Shown piece by piece: positions 1 to 7,893 of a stretch of DNA of 64,000 nt. This DNA comes from JAPHTQ01 sp050288165. GTDB lineage: Bacteria; Pseudomonadota; Gammaproteobacteria; Thiohalomonadales; Thiohalomonadaceae. The stretch lies in contig JBNKDG010000011.1 of NCBI GenBank assembly GCA_050288165.1, positions 1 through 64,000 of the forward strand, in the 5' to 3' direction. How positions within the stretch are numbered: position 1 is the first letter of the stretch; each line of letters opens with the position of its first letter. The notes below the pieces were generated by a model. The model was not told the DNA's origin. It saw only the letters and a list, made by a program, of their open reading frames with translations, and did no database searches. The position numbers were made by a program, and so were the translations under genes.

Positions 1-287
1 AGGCTAACAAAGTTAAAAACAAAGCCTATTATCATTGAGTGCTCTTTTAGCAACACCAATGGCTTTGCATCTTTCTTCCAAAGTGACAGCAAACCAAACA
101 GAAAGAAGAAGGCTGAAAGCACTCCATACGACAAACCTACATTCCTTAACATAACCATATAGGTTTCCATTTCAGAGACCAGTTCCAATGGTTCTGACGG
201 GATTTGCGCTTTTAACAAGGACATCATCAACATAAACATGACGCCAAGCAAAAATGCATGAAAGCTTTTTTCGAATGCTGTAATCAT
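1..287 (-). CDS. Integron cassette membrane protein, partial (off left edge)
   Basis: An open frame starts at an ATG at 287 and stays open for 95 codons to the window edge, so the 3' end is missing. The start lies 8 bp inside the cassette boundary marked by the attC site at 296-375, as expected for a cassette gene. The peptide has two hydrophobic stretches (about residues 11-25 and 58-70) flanked by charged residues, so it is probably a small inner-membrane protein. I do not recognise a family. Base composition is AT-rich compared with the housekeeping genes to the right, as in the other cassettes. Confidence 0.6.
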   Translation of the reverse strand, partial: MITAFEKSFHAFLLGVMFMLMMSLLKAQIPSEPLELVSEMETYMVMLRNVGLSYGVLSAFFFLFGLLSLWKKDAKPLVLLKEHSMIIGFVFNFVS

Positions 288-295
288 ATTTTGCA

Positions 296-375
296 GCTAA
301 CGACCAGCATAAGGGGCGCCGCGGTAGCGGCGTCCCAGTGAGCGAGAGCGAACGATCTTGATGCGCTTGTTAGGA
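296..375 (-). repeat. attC recombination site 1
   Basis: About 80 bp bounded by GCTAAC and GTTAGGA, with an imperfect palindromic interior (GGGGCGCCGCGGTAGCGGCGTCCC). It has the same architecture as seven other sites in 1-3555, each placed between short minus-strand ORFs. This is the layout of integron attC (59-base element) sites, which IntI recombines as folded single strands. Confidence 0.85.
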
Positions 376-390
376 AGCGCATTAATTCCA

Positions 391-660
391 TCAGCCATTA
401 CCATTGACCGGCTTACCTAAAATTAAACTAGACAACATATACAGCAAAAGGACCAAATGAATTGATGAACCTAGGAGTGCCACAATGCTCAGCCATTTAA
501 CTCCAATAATTTGAAATAATGGCGCACTGACAAAAACTATCCATTTATCTTTAGCCTTCTTATGCCCCCACGCTGCGAGTGTCATTTGTAGAAACACCCA
601 ACATAACCATGCAACAAAAAAAGTAAATCCGATATTTATGAGGTATACAAATATATGCAT
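391..660 (-). CDS. Integron cassette small membrane protein
   Basis: An 89-residue protein that starts MHIFVYLINIG and has two strongly hydrophobic segments (about residues 4-30 and 55-80) separated by a basic stretch containing HKKAKDK. It therefore looks like a two-helix inner-membrane protein. It sits alone between attC sites 1 and 2, which defines a single-gene cassette. No family is recognised and no function can be assigned. Expression would depend on the cassette-array promoter or read-through, since no clear promoter lies inside the cassette. Confidence 0.65.
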   Translation of the reverse strand: MHIFVYLINIGFTFFVAWLCWVFLQMTLAAWGHKKAKDKWIVFVSAPLFQIIGVKWLSIVALLGSSIHLVLLLYMLSSLILGKPVNGNG

Positions 661-666
661 AGTGCT

Positions 667-747
667 TTCTAACGCTTGGGTAAGGGGCCGAGCGAGTAGC
701 GAGGTCCCAGTGAGCGAGAGCGAACGATCTTGACCCTATTGTTAGAG
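667..747 (-). repeat. attC recombination site 2
   Basis: Bounded by TTCTAAC and GTTAGAG. A 75-bp core from TAACGCTTGGG to CTATTGTTA is identical to attC site 7 (3140-3220), although the genes next to the two sites are unrelated. The outermost bases deviate from the GTTRRRY consensus but the folded interior is well kept. Confidence 0.85.
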
Positions 748-981
748 ATCATCTTTCATTACGCTGTAAACTGACCACAGAATCCACAAACCAATAATTA
801 CAAAAACTATTGCGAAAAGTGGGGCATGCTCACCTGCCATAACAATCACACCACCCCTAATCTCCGCATTCAACAAAACACCAGTAGTGAAAACTTTGTA
901 TCCATCCCAAATGAATCCTACCCCAATGAGGATACCCAACACTCTCCACAGTAGTTTTTTGTTTTGTGGCTTCATATGCAT
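742..981 (-). CDS. Integron cassette small membrane protein
   Basis: A 79-residue protein with two hydrophobic segments (about residues 11-28 and 54-72) joined by a loop with an Arg-Gly-Gly turn. The start could be the first or the third codon, as both are ATG (MHMKPQ). The stop codon is embedded in attC site 2, so the end of the gene is defined by the recombination site. I recognise no family. It is likely a two-helix membrane protein of unknown role, and only the reading frame and cassette position support it as a gene. Confidence 0.65.
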   Translation of the reverse strand: MHMKPQNKKLLWRVLGILIGVGFIWDGYKVFTTGVLLNAEIRGGVIVMAGEHAPLFAIVFVIIGLWILWSVYSVMKDDL

Positions 982-995
982 TAATTATGTGTAAT

Positions 996-1082
996 CTCTA
1001 ACGCATTGTTAAGGGGCGCGGAGCCGCATCGTGGTGGAGCGTCCCAGTGAGCGAAGCGAACGACTTAAACAAATTGTTAGGC
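996..1082 (-). repeat. attC recombination site 3
   Basis: Bounded by CTCTAAC and a consensus GTTAGGC core. The interior shares the GTCCCAGTGAGCGA...GCGAACGA block with sites 1, 2 and 7 and has its own variable central stem. Confidence 0.85.
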
Positions 1083-1637
1083 ATTGAGTAGCCTCACCCA
1101 TTTATCATTCTGTCTCCGGTATAAACAATCGCTAAGCTGATGGTCTGCGTTATCAAAAACGCGACCTATAAGTTGTTTTAGCTCTGAGATCCCTTCTTTA
1201 GAATTAATATCACAGAATGCAATAACATCTCTACAAGGGGCGGCAACAACAAAACCGTTCGGAGCATACTCGGCTAGGTGTAAATCCCATAACTCATCAA
1301 GCATAAGAAGGCTAGCTTCAAAATTACCATCAAGAAATAACGCATAGATATTTTTGTACGGATTTATCCTTACTGTCCCCAAAGCAAGATCGGATAAATT
1401 ACGAAGCGCAAACGAATGCAGCTCTTCAATCGACATCCGCTCATCAAATAGATGACGGTTTTGTATGTACGAAAAGTGATCTCCCTCATCAACCAAGTAT
1501 GTGACCAAAAAACCATTCCCTAAATCTTGGCAGACAAGGCTGTCTTTTTCAGAGAGTTTAATTACCTGAGAATCGCACTCTTTAGGTAAGTACTCTTTAA
1601 TATATGCAATCGCCTTGTCGCAATATGACACGATCAT
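1077..1637 (-). CDS. Integron cassette protein, possibly DUF1444-like
   Basis: A 186-residue soluble protein with no signal peptide or membrane segment. The central part (about residues 75-140), with YALFLDGNFEASLLMLDELWD and GFVVAAPCRDVIAFCD, resembles the DUF1444/YtpQ type of uncharacterised protein; this is recalled from memory and is tentative. The ATG at 1637 follows a GGGA stretch directly after the cassette boundary, and the stop overlaps attC site 3. It is the only cassette here with a large, clearly globular cytoplasmic product. Function unknown. Confidence 0.7.
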   Translation of the reverse strand: MIVSYCDKAIAYIKEYLPKECDSQVIKLSEKDSLVCQDLGNGFLVTYLVDEGDHFSYIQNRHLFDERMSIEELHSFALRNLSDLALGTVRINPYKNIYALFLDGNFEASLLMLDELWDLHLAEYAPNGFVVAAPCRDVIAFCDINSKEGISELKQLIGRVFDNADHQLSDCLYRRQNDKWVRLLNA

Positions 1638-1644
1638 TCCCTTT

Positions 1645-1710
1645 GCCTAACGCCAAGCTCAGTCGAGGAGGCGCGACAGCGCCGACGTCGGCTGGAGCGA
1701 CGCGTTAGGG
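1645..1710 (-). repeat. attC recombination site 4 (short)
   Basis: Bounded by GCCTAAC and GTTAGGG, 66 bp. The centre (GGCGCGACAGCGCCGACGTCGGCTGGAG) is a different palindrome from the common type, so this cassette probably came from another source. Confidence 0.8.
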
Positions 1711-1714
1711 GTGT

Positions 1715-2215
1715 TTATGGCATATGCGACCATATTACTTCAGATACTGTATTGCCGGTGAACTTTACTATTAACTGAAGGTGGGGTTCATCATCACTAG
1801 GATAGTAGTGCCAAGTATCTTCAGTACTTGACGTGCTTTTTGATCCCACTAGATCAACAACGTGCTCCTTGGTAAAGCCAACCTCAATTGGTGCTCTGTA
1901 CGAATTTCCACTAAGTACAACCTTTACCACTTTTGACCAACCATGTTCTGGATGATTGAAGGTGTATACAACCACGCTTAAATCTTTATAGGAAAGTGTT
2001 TCAACTTGATCATTACCCACTGAATATTTGTTTTTTACTTCACTAATGGTTGTGTTTAGCGGATTACCAAGCTGCGCTCTTACACCAGAAGCATCAATTT
2101 CAGGAGAAACGATTAATCCTTCATACAGTATTGAATCTACTAGGCTTTGCCTAGCTAGAGCCACATTCACGATTAACGCAAAAGATAATAGCGTGAGAAT
2201 GATTCCTTTCTTCAT
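1715..2215 (-). CDS. Integron cassette secreted protein
   Basis: A 166-residue protein with a Sec-type signal peptide: basic MKK, a hydrophobic core to about residue 20 and a VALA cleavage-like end. The rest is predicted to be a soluble periplasmic or exported domain. The start is taken at the ATG at 2215, which has AGGGG six bases upstream; a GTG two codons earlier is also possible. No family is recognised. Cassettes with signal peptides are common in chromosomal integrons, which fits here, but the role cannot be read from the sequence. Confidence 0.7.
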   Translation of the reverse strand: MKKGIILTLLSFALIVNVALARQSLVDSILYEGLIVSPEIDASGVRAQLGNPLNTTISEVKNKYSVGNDQVETLSYKDLSVVVYTFNHPEHGWSKVVKVVLSGNSYRAPIEVGFTKEHVVDLVGSKSTSSTEDTWHYYPSDDEPHLQLIVKFTGNTVSEVIWSHMP

Positions 2216-2221
2216 CTTCAC

Positions 2222-2284
2222 CCCTAACGTTTGAGTTGTGGGGCCGGAGCGAAGCGACGGTCCCGCACGAACGACTTGTTAGCA
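2222..2284 (-). repeat. attC recombination site 5 (short)
   Basis: Bounded by CCCTAAC and GTTAGCA, 63 bp, with a central palindrome of GGGGCCGGAGCGAAGCGACGGTCCC type. A short variant within the array. Confidence 0.8.
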
Positions 2285-2286
2285 TG

Positions 2287-2748
2287 CTAGTTAAGAATAG
2301 TGCCATAAATATAGAAGCATACAATGACCGATATTCCAAAGATTATTGGCATAATTGATAACAACATGGATTTTTCGTATTTGCCATGCCTATAGCTCAT
2401 CGCAGACGCTATACAGAATGTTCCAGCCCAAATTGGATAAGACCAGACAAAACCTACTAATAACCACGGACCTATATGATTTTCTGAGCCAGGAGAATCA
2501 AATGCCATTATTGATATGGCGGAAATTCCAAGCCATGGAAATAATGCCAATATATAAATAATCAGAAAGAGTGTATTCCATACCTTAACGCCAAGACTAT
2601 GGCTTTCTGATTCCGCTATAGGTAGATCGGAAGCAGAAATTTCGGGATTTGATTGGGTGTCTTTACTATTTGAGTGCATTTCACAAAGTACATGCTGTGA
2701 GTTTCCCCAATTAATATGGATTTCTCGATGGCAGATTTCACATTTCAT
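2287..2748 (-). CDS. Integron cassette zinc-ribbon membrane protein
   Basis: A 153-residue protein that begins MKCEICHREIHINWG. Cys3, Cys6, Cys22 and His25 form a plausible small zinc-binding knuckle (CxxC...CxxH). Three hydrophobic segments follow (about residues 58-80, 90-115 and 128-150). So it is probably a cytoplasmic zinc knuckle attached to a membrane domain. The ATG at 2748 is preferred because the upstream GTG lies inside the attC site. No family is recognised. Confidence 0.65.
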   Translation of the reverse strand: MKCEICHREIHINWGNSQHVLCEMHSNSKDTQSNPEISASDLPIAESESHSLGVKVWNTLFLIIYILALFPWLGISAISIMAFDSPGSENHIGPWLLVGFVWSYPIWAGTFCIASAMSYRHGKYEKSMLLSIMPIIFGISVIVCFYIYGTILN

Positions 2749-2759
2749 GTTGTTTATGG

Positions 2760-2838
2760 TGCTAACGCTCACATAAGGGGCGCCGCGGCAGCGGCGTCCC
2801 AGCGAACAAAGTGAGCGACCTTGATGTGAATGTTATAC
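2760..2838 (-). repeat. attC recombination site 6
   Basis: Bounded by TGCTAAC and GTTATAC, 79 bp, with the same GGGGCGCCGCGGCAGCGGCGTCCC stem as site 1. Sites 1 and 6 therefore belong to one subtype. Confidence 0.85.
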
Positions 2839-2842
2839 ATAT

Positions 2843-3133
2843 TCAACCCATTAAAATAAGAAGAAATATGCTTAGACCAAAAAATGTGTAAATTACTCGG
2901 TACCAATACTTGGCACCAAAAGCACTTTTTGGAAGAAGTATCGACGCCGCGCCAGTAAGTAAGGCTGCAAAACCAATTAACTTTTCAAAGCCGTTTCTAT
3001 AGTCGATGTTCCATACAAAACTAATATAGATAAAGCACCAGAATACTGCGCCAAATACCCTTAACATCAAGGATGCGAAGGTGCTTCCGGTATCGCTCGC
3101 TTCAGTCTCATTGTCATCTGATTGTGTATTCAT
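2843..3133 (-). CDS. Integron cassette small membrane protein
   Basis: A 96-residue protein. The first 18 residues are acidic and polar (MNTQSDDNETEASDTGS). Three hydrophobic segments follow at about residues 24-42, 51-66 and 78-95, the last running to the C-terminus. It looks like a small polytopic membrane protein with a cytoplasmic acidic tail. It is flanked by attC sites 6 and 7. No family recognised. Confidence 0.65.
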   Translation of the reverse strand: MNTQSDDNETEASDTGSTFASLMLRVFGAVFWCFIYISFVWNIDYRNGFEKLIGFAALLTGAASILLPKSAFGAKYWYRVIYTFFGLSIFLLILMG

Positions 3134-3139
3134 ATTTGT

Positions 3140-3220
3140 GTATAACGCTTGGGTAAGGGGCCGAGCGAGTAGCGAGGTCCCAGTGAGCGAGAGCGAACGA
3201 TCTTGACCCTATTGTTATGT
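3140..3220 (-). repeat. attC recombination site 7
   Basis: Bounded by GTATAAC and GTTATGT. Its 75-bp core is identical to attC site 2, 2.4 kb away. The first ATG of the next cassette's downstream gene is derived from bases next to such a core. Confidence 0.85.
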
Positions 3221-3499
3221 TTTTTCATGTTGTTCGTTCTCACTAAGCTCTTTAATTGCCTTTTTGTATTTTGATGGCATTAATATTTTATAGGCGATGT
3301 CAGGGTTAATAATGACGGCCCCGGCTTTTGATGCAACAGATTTGCGGAAAAATAGTTTTATAGATACCACCATGAATACAAATGCAAAGCCGACATATAG
3401 AATTCCATAAATTCCAGTCGCGAAGGCAAGTGCACCTACAGCAATAAGTGTTACAAATATTCCGACAACTGCTTCCTTGCTAATTTTCATATCAAACAT
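3215..3499 (-). CDS. Integron cassette small membrane protein
   Basis: A 94-residue protein starting MFDMKISKEAVVG, or 91 residues if the second ATG is used. The ATG at 3499 overlaps the end of the attC 8 core; ORF sequence further upstream is cassette boundary, not gene. It has two hydrophobic segments (about residues 11-27 and 30-46) and a basic, soluble C-terminal tail of about 45 residues ending ENEQHEKT. Unknown family. Confidence 0.6.
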   Translation of the reverse strand: MFDMKISKEAVVGIFVTLIAVGALAFATGIYGILYVGFAFVFMVVSIKLFFRKSVASKAGAVIINPDIAYKILMPSKYKKAIKELSENEQHEKT

Positions 3500-3555
3500 A
3501 ACGTCTCGGCTCAGTGGCGACGCGGAGCGGCGTCCACTGAAGCCCTTTGTTGGGC
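3496..3555 (-). repeat. attC recombination site 8 (short)
   Basis: Bounded by ACATAAC and GTTGGGC, about 60 bp. The interior pairs CTCAGTGGCGACGC with GGCGTCCACTGA-type sequence. The GTTGGGC core matches the core at the attI junction (4207-4213). Confidence 0.8.
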
Positions 3556-4188
3556 GGGCGTTGGGTCTGGGAAATAAGCCGCCATCATTGCTTGGATTAT
3601 TGCGAGACAAGGAATGACATCCGCACAAAGATCATCACAGAGATCAGGACGATTAAGGATTTTGGATACAGCATGACCAACCTTATTCCCTCCCAGTGGC
3701 ACTAGGTTCCATGGTGCCGAATCTGGTTTTGCGTGCAATAAACTATTCATTGCCTTTGTGAGGTCTCGACCTTGAACAGCGGGATCTCGTTGCCATTTGT
3801 TTTGTATAGCGTCCAGCATTTTAGCGAGACCTGGTGCATCGCCACTGTGCCAGCCACGACCCCACTTCTCAATATCTTCGGGATACAAATGCAAGTAAAG
3901 TAGGATTGTTTGGCGCTCGACCAGAGAACGCTTCAGAACATGGGCGCCAAATAGGTATCCTTGGCGGATAAGCTCCCGAATTGATAGCGTAATGCTAATT
4001 GCCTGAGCTATCACTTGACACGCCATACGTTGGTGATCGGAAAGATCCCGGTCGTGAGATGTAGGCGCAACCTTAGCGTTTTGCTCCATAGTGGCACTGA
4101 TTATTTGATCGAAATGAAACAACAATTCACGCCCGAGATAAGGTTCATTATCGGGCGCAAATATTACTGGCGTTTCTTCTCGATTCAT
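3511..4188 (-). CDS. First integron cassette: DUF5677-like protein
   Basis: A 225-residue soluble, mainly helical protein. The block around residues 60-100 (LSIRELIRQGYLFGAHVLKRS...ERQTILLYLHLYPED) resembles the DUF5677 type of uncharacterised protein, tentatively. It is the cassette closest to the integrase, so it would be the newest insertion and the best expressed. The ATG at 4188 is chosen because AAGGAAC lies eight bases upstream, just inside the cassette boundary. The last residues (RASVDAAPRRH) are encoded by the attC 8 site, a common feature of cassette genes. Confidence 0.7.
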   Translation of the reverse strand: MNREETPVIFAPDNEPYLGRELLFHFDQIISATMEQNAKVAPTSHDRDLSDHQRMACQVIAQAISITLSIRELIRQGYLFGAHVLKRSLVERQTILLYLHLYPEDIEKWGRGWHSGDAPGLAKMLDAIQNKWQRDPAVQGRDLTKAMNSLLHAKPDSAPWNLVPLGGNKVGHAVSKILNRPDLCDDLCADVIPCLAIIQAMMAAYFPDPTPAQQRASVDAAPRRH

Positions 4189-4206
4189 CAGAGTTCCTTT
4201 TTGCAC

Positions 4207-4243
4207 GCCCAACACCCGTTAACAGGAAAAAATTCCTGTTAAC
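4207..4243. other. attI junction with adjacent perfect inverted repeat
   Basis: The complement of GCCCAAC (4207-4213) is GTTGGGC, a match to the GTTRRRY recombination core, and it marks the junction of attI with the first cassette. Five bases away on the integrase side is a perfect inverted repeat, GTTAACAGGAA / TTCCTGTTAAC with an AAAA loop (4218-4243). I infer integrase binding or a local hairpin; neither is shown. Confidence 0.6.
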
Positions 4244-4368
4244 GCACCCAAAAAGACACACCAATCCACTGAAATCTTTCTATTATTCAGGAAGTTACCT
4301 GGATATCGGTGTGTTAATAAGATGCGCAAAGGAGGAATTACTTCCTTGTTAATGTCGATTTAGGGATT

Positions 4369-4397
4369 AACATATACCCCTTTTTTATTCAAATCAA
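4369..4397 (-). promoter_or_regulatory. Candidate cassette promoter (Pc)
   Basis: Read on the minus strand: TTGATT (4397-4392), a 17-bp spacer, then TATGTT (4374-4369). It lies between intI and attI and points into the cassette array, where Pc promoters are found in many integrons. No CTGT-N8-ACAG LexA box was seen in 4244-4419. Confidence 0.4.
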
Positions 4398-4405
4398 TCA
4401 GTTAC

Positions 4406-4412
4406 AAAGGAG
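4406..4412 (+). promoter_or_regulatory. Ribosome binding site that fixes the intI start
   Basis: AAAGGAG lies seven bases before the ATG at 4420. It shows that the annotated start should be this ATG even though the frame breaks two codons later. Confidence 0.7.
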
Positions 4413-4419
4413 TAACCTT

Positions 4420-5392
4420 ATGGGGTAAACCAAAGCTTCTAACTCAGGTCCGGCATGAACTCAGGCGTCGTCATTACAGCAGTTCGACAGAGCGCATCTA
4501 TATCTATTGGCTCAGGCAATACATCTATTTTCACCAGCTTAGACACCCAGCCACTCTCTCAGGTGATGATGTGACGTGCTTTCTAAATCACCTGACCGTC
4601 AACAAGCGCGTATCGGCCAGTTCGCAATCACAGGCGCTCAATGCGCTGGTTTTCCTTTACAAACAAATTCTCCATATGGACATCGGTGTACTCGATGACC
4701 TGAAGCGCCCTAAGCGCTTCGAATATCTACCCACAGTACTCAGTGCTGATGAGGTAAAAGCGATTCTTGGCTGTATGAGTGGAAAAACAGGACTGGCAGC
4801 CAGTTTACTTTATGGGACAGGATTGCGAATAAATGAGTGTGTCACTCTGCGCGTACAGGATATCGATCTTGCCAATCGTTCAATCTGTGTCAGAAATACC
4901 AAGGGCCGCAGGTCACGCGTCACTCTATTGCCGGAGAGGCTGGTTGAACCGATGACTCGACACCTAATCTGGCGTAAACGTCTGCATGTAAACGATCTTG
5001 TCAAAGGCTGGGGATTTGTTAACTTGCCGAATGCACTACACCGGAAATACCCGAATGCCGAAACTGCCTTTGAATGGCAGTATCTATTTCCCTCAAGCAC
5101 TGTGAATAAAGACCGCACACGACATAATGTGACACGACGTTGGCATATGTCGAAATCAACACTATCCAAGTCGTTAAGGAGAGCAGTACAGCAATGCAAC
5201 ATGACGAAGCGCATCACAGCGCATACTTTGCGGCACTCCTTTGCCACGCACCTACTCCAGGCCGGCACTGATATCAGGACGATTCAGCAACTAATGGGCC
5301 ATAAAGACCTGAAGACCACTATGATCTACACTCATATCGCGGCAGATCATTGCAAGAACACAAAGAGTCCGCTTGACCGGCTGTTCGAGTGA
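4420..5392 (+). pseudogene. intI: Integron integrase IntI, frameshifted at codon 2
   Basis: A tyrosine recombinase of the integron class, which inserts and excises cassettes at attI/attC. The ATG at 4420 is followed by GGGG and reads ATG-GGG-TAA. Removing one G gives MGKPKLLTQVRHELRRRHYS and an uninterrupted 323-residue protein, the usual IntI length. The IntI-specific extra segment is present (GWGFVNLPNALHRKYPN, then WQYLFPS). So are the catalytic GLRINE arginine, the HTLRHSFATH block, the LMGHKD histidine and the MIYTH tyrosine. It is transcribed away from the cassettes, the standard layout. The next usable in-frame start is a GTG at 4571, which would lose about 50 residues of the core-binding domain. 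A sequencing error in the G run is the main alternative. Confidence 0.8.
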
Positions 5393-5449
5393 GTATTCAC
5401 ATCGTCGTCACATATGGATATGTGGCGAGCTGCTAACCCAGGTATTCGT

Positions 5450-7795
5450 TTAACCTTTTTTCAACTTGGCAAACGCCTCGGCCATGGCCCCGCTGGGGGC
5501 TGACGGCTGGCGTTGCGGCTTGTCCCGTCCCTTTCCTTTGGTGTGTTGCTGCTGTGACGGTTTAGTGCTGGCGTCAGTCGCTCCCGGCTTCCTGCCTCCC
5601 GTGACATTAGTACGTTCCTGTGCGTCATCAGTCATTCGCATGGAGAGACCGATACGCTTACGCGGGATGTCCACCTCCATCACTTTAACCTTGACCACGT
5701 CGCCCGCCTTGACCACTTCGTACGGGTCTTTGACGAACTTGTCGGCCAGGGCGGAGATGTGCGCCAGACCGTCCTGGTGTACGCCGATGTCGACGAAGGC
5801 ACCGAAGTTGGTGACGTTGGTGACTACGCCTTCGAGGATCATGCCGGGCTGCAGGTCTTTCAGCTCTTCCACACCTTCCTTGAATTCGGCGGTCTTGAAT
5901 TCCGGGCGTGGGTCGCGGCCCGGTTTGTCGAGTTCCCTGATAATGTCTTTCACGGTCGGCTCACCGAACTTGTCGTCGGTGAAGTCGTTGGCAGCGAGGG
6001 TTTTGAGGAATTTGCTGTCGCCGATGAGTGTTCCAATATCCTTGCCGCTCTTGGCGATAATGCGTTCAACTACCGGATAGGCTTCGGGGTGAACCGCCGA
6101 AGCGTCGAGCGGGTTGTCGCCGTTCATCACGCGCAGGAATCCGGCGCACTGCTCGAAGGCTTTTTCGCCGAGGCGCGGCACCTTGAGAATGTCCTTTCTA
6201 TTTTTGAATGCGCCGTGTTCGTCGCGGTGGGCAACGACGTTGGCGGCCAGTGCGGCGGAGAGTCCGGCGACGCGGGCCAGCAGCGGTGCGGAGGCGGTGT
6301 TGATGTCGACACCGACGGCGTTTACGCAGTCTTCCACCACCGCATCGAGTTGGCGCGCCAGTTTGGATTGCGACACGTCGTGCTGGTATTGGCCGACGCC
6401 GATCGATTTGGGATCGATCTTCACCAGTTCCGCCAGCGGGTCTTGCAGGCGTCGGGCGATGGAGACGGCACCGCGCAGGGAGACATCGAGATCGGGAAAT
6501 TCATTGGCGGCGAATTCGGAAGCGGAGTAAACGGAGGCGCCCGCTTCGCTGACCATGATCTTGGTGAGTTTGAGATCGGGATGTTTCTTGATCAGGTCGG
6601 CGGCCAGTTTGTCGGTTTCGCGCGAGGCGGTGCCGTTGCCGATGCTGATCAGATCGACGTTATGTTTCTTCGCCAGTTCAGCAAGGATATGAATCGACTG
6701 GTCCCACTGGTTCTTCGGCACATGGGGATAGATGGTGGCGGTATCGACCAGCTTGCCGGTAGCATCGACCACCGCAACTTTCACGCCGGTACGCAGACCC
6801 GGATCGAGACCGAGGGTGGCACGCGGCCCGGCGGGGGCGGCCAGCAATAGATCATTGAGGTTGCGGGCGAAGACCTTGATCGCCTCCTCTTCCGCCTCTT
6901 CACGCAGGCGCGATTTCAGATCGGTATCGAGGTGGGTGAAGATTTTCACCCGCCAGGACCAGCGCACCACTTCGCGCAGCCAGTTATCCGCCGCACGGCC
7001 TTCATCTTTAATCGCTTTCTGCGCCGCGATCATCCGCTCGGCGACGCCGGACTCGCCCGGTTTCAGCTCCGCATCTTCCGGCAGGGCCAGTTCCAGGTTG
7101 AGGATCGACTCCTTGCGTCCGCGGAATAGCGCCAACGCCCGGTGCGAGGGGATTTTGTTGATCGGCTCGGCGAAGTCGAAGTAGTCGGAGAACTTCGCCC
7201 CCTCCTGCTCCTTGCCCATCGCCACTTTGGAACTGAGCACGCCGTGCTCCCACAGGTAGTCACGCAGCTTGCCCACCAGCTCCGCGTCCTCGGCAAACTC
7301 CTCCATCAGGATCTGCTTGGCCCCTTCCAGCGCGGCGGCGACATCGGGGACCTCTTTGTCCTTGTCGACGTAGGCGGCGGCCTCGGCTTCCGGATTGAGC
7401 GACGGGTCTTCCAGCAACGCATGGGCCAGCGGCTCCAGCCCCGCCTCGCGGGCGATCTGCGCCTTGGTGCGGCGCTTCTGTTTGTAGGGCAGGTAGAGGT
7501 CTTCCAGGCGGGTCTTGGTATCGGCGGCGAGGAAGGCGGCCTTCAGTTCAGGCGTCAGCTTGCCCTGCTCGTCGACCGACTTGATCACCGCGGCGCGGCG
7601 CTCTTCCAGCTCGCGCAGGTAGATCAGCCGCTCTTCCAGGTTACGCAGTTGGGTGTCGTCGAGACCGCCGGTGACCTCCTTGCGGTAACGGGCGATGAAC
7701 GGCACCGTCGAGCCCTCGTCCAGCAGGCCGACGGCGGCCTCTACCTGGTTGACGCGGACATTGAGTTCTTCGGCGATGCGTTTGGCGATGGACAT
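5450..7795 (-). CDS. tex: Tex, RNA-binding transcription accessory protein
   Basis: 781 residues, close to the usual 770-790 for Tex. Order: N-terminal helical Tex domain (IAKRIAEELNVRVNQVEAAV, STVPFIARYRKE), the YqgF/RNase H-like domain (about 325-450, with LGLDPGLRTGVKVAVVD), helix-hairpin-helix motifs (about 495-560) and a C-terminal S1 RNA-binding domain (about 650-720, GVVTNVTNFGAFVDIGVHQ), then a basic Gly/Gln-rich tail. Tex binds nucleic acid and affects transcription and gene expression in several bacteria. The ATG at 7795 is preferred over the longer frame because the family begins with this residue. It is alone on the minus strand, divergent from intI only by position. Confidence 0.95.
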   Translation of the reverse strand: MSIAKRIAEELNVRVNQVEAAVGLLDEGSTVPFIARYRKEVTGGLDDTQLRNLEERLIYLRELEERRAAVIKSVDEQGKLTPELKAAFLAADTKTRLEDLYLPYKQKRRTKAQIAREAGLEPLAHALLEDPSLNPEAEAAAYVDKDKEVPDVAAALEGAKQILMEEFAEDAELVGKLRDYLWEHGVLSSKVAMGKEQEGAKFSDYFDFAEPINKIPSHRALALFRGRKESILNLELALPEDAELKPGESGVAERMIAAQKAIKDEGRAADNWLREVVRWSWRVKIFTHLDTDLKSRLREEAEEEAIKVFARNLNDLLLAAPAGPRATLGLDPGLRTGVKVAVVDATGKLVDTATIYPHVPKNQWDQSIHILAELAKKHNVDLISIGNGTASRETDKLAADLIKKHPDLKLTKIMVSEAGASVYSASEFAANEFPDLDVSLRGAVSIARRLQDPLAELVKIDPKSIGVGQYQHDVSQSKLARQLDAVVEDCVNAVGVDINTASAPLLARVAGLSAALAANVVAHRDEHGAFKNRKDILKVPRLGEKAFEQCAGFLRVMNGDNPLDASAVHPEAYPVVERIIAKSGKDIGTLIGDSKFLKTLAANDFTDDKFGEPTVKDIIRELDKPGRDPRPEFKTAEFKEGVEELKDLQPGMILEGVVTNVTNFGAFVDIGVHQDGLAHISALADKFVKDPYEVVKAGDVVKVKVMEVDIPRKRIGLSMRMTDDAQERTNVTGGRKPGATDASTKPSQQQHTKGKGRDKPQRQPSAPSGAMAEAFAKLKKG

Positions 7796-7893
7796 GTGTT
7801 CTGCTCTACCTGTTTCTGGAAAAGCGGGGATGGTAACAAAGGGATGCAGGATGCGTAATCTTGACAAGCGAGGCTGTATTGCCCCGGACCCAA

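Noticed and set aside
4244..4419. LexA box controlling intI
   Set aside because: No CTGT-N8-ACAG pattern was found.
5466..7858. Several large frames antisense to tex
   Set aside because: They are GC-driven shadows on the opposite strand; tex has full family motifs.
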